DNA from: Prorocentrum cordatum
Lineage: Eukaryota; Sar; Dinophyceae; Prorocentrales; Prorocentraceae
NCBI GenBank assembly: GCA_963575745.1
Contig: CAUYUJ010008125.1
Span: 429,334-467,602 of the forward strand
DNA: 38,269 nt
Direction of reading: 5' to 3'
The position numbers were made by a program, and so were the translations under genes. The notes below the pieces were generated by a model that was not told the DNA's origin, did no database searches, and saw nothing but the letters and a program-made list of their open reading frames with translations. This document shows positions 37,774 to 38,269 of this stretch, one piece after another (the stretch's first letter is position 1; every line of letters starts with the position of its first letter).

Positions 37774-38269
37774 TGCGTTTCACCCGCCCAGCACAACGTT
37801 TCGTGGCCCACTAGGGGGCCCCGCCGAAGCCCTCGGTGGGACCGCCCGCATGCGCCCCCCACACCCTACTTGGCATTGTCACCCACCCAGTACAGCGTTT
37901 CGTGGCCCTAGGGAGCTCCACCGAAGCCTCCAGTGGGACCGCCCGCATGCGCCCCCACGCCCACTTTGGCATTGCCACCCAACCAGTGCAGCGCTTCGTG
38001 ACCCCATAGGGAGCTCCACCGAAGCCCCCAGTGGTACCGCCCACCTGCGTCCCCCACATCCAATTTTGCATTTACACCCACCCAATGCAGCGTTTCGTGG
38101 CCCAATAGGGAGCCCCACCGAAGCCCCCAGTGGGACCGCCCGCATGCGCCCCCCACACCCAACTTGGCATTGTCACCCACCCAGCACAGCGTTTCGTGGC
38201 CCAATAGGGAGCCCCACCGAAGCCTCCAGTGGGACCGCCCGCGTGCGCCCCCCACGCCCAATTTTGCAC
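37774..38269. repeat. 99-bp satellite, at least five copies, continuing past the window
   Basis: The marker GCGTTTCGTGGCCC begins at 37796 (variant), 37895, 37991, 38090 and 38189: spacings 99, 96, 99 and 99. Each unit carries TAGGGAGCCCCACCGAAGCC, CAGTGGGACCGCCCGC, TGCGCCCCCCAC and TTGGCATTGTCACCCACCCA. The period is 33 codons, so the minus strand shows a repeating GGPTGGFGGAPYWATKR pattern, but two minus frames are open and an indel shifts between them. I call it a satellite rather than a protein. Confidence 0.9.

Overview
The window looks like nuclear DNA of a dinoflagellate. It has almost no conventional gene density, very large tracts of trinucleotide and satellite repeats, GC-rich coding fragments, a candidate GA-AG intron flanked by AG|G repeats, and remnants of two retroelement types that I associate from memory with dinoflagellate genomes. 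I cannot name the species. There is one 100-N assembly gap (25670-25769). No tRNA, rRNA or complete household gene was recognised. All family assignments were made by eye from translated motifs, without database searches.

Layout. (1) 1-7665: satellites and simple repeats. These are a 12-bp tandem array, two copies of a (GTT)n-linked module, a GTGGCCC-type array with about 155-bp higher-order units, a 119-126-bp array with G-run/C-run palindromes (3.7-5.2 kb), a long imperfect hairpin (5710-5862) and an octamer array (6.4-6.7 kb). (2) 7680-18557: one very decayed Ty1/copia-type LTR retrotransposon. Two 168-bp direct repeats, about 81% identical, flank gag, integrase, reverse transcriptase and RNase H remnants in the canonical copia order, with many frameshifts and stops. 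An extra 2.5 kb of unidentified sequence lies before the 3' LTR. A roughly 200-bp terminal-inverted-repeat element is nested in it at 13.56-13.76 kb and has a second copy at 28.08-28.28 kb. (3) 18.56-24.4 kb: (GAT)n, (GGA)n and AATACT-type low-complexity DNA plus an 81-83-bp satellite. (4) 24.6-29.6 kb: the only stretch resembling host coding sequence. It holds a GC-rich open exon running into the gap, a two-exon gene 3' end (27044-27355 and 27728-27871), an isolated possible exon at 29333-29431, and several inverted repeats. (5) 30.4-32.5 kb: two kilobases of (GAT/GCT)n. (6) 33.06-37.68 kb: a decayed tyrosine-recombinase-type (DIRS-like) retroelement. In order it carries a gag-like region, a C5-cytosine DNA methyltransferase, an RNase H-like domain and a tyrosine recombinase. 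(7) 37.8 kb to the end: a 99-bp satellite that continues past the window.

The most interesting object is the 33-37.7 kb element. Capture of a DNA methyltransferase by retrotransposons is reported for dinoflagellates (de Mendoza and colleagues, 2018). This copy preserves recognisable methyltransferase motifs I, IV, VIII and X and is joined to tyrosine-recombinase machinery. The copia element carries a separate degenerate block that vaguely recalls a methyltransferase PPC motif. The two mobile elements are pseudogenes and do not cooperate with each other in any way I can see.
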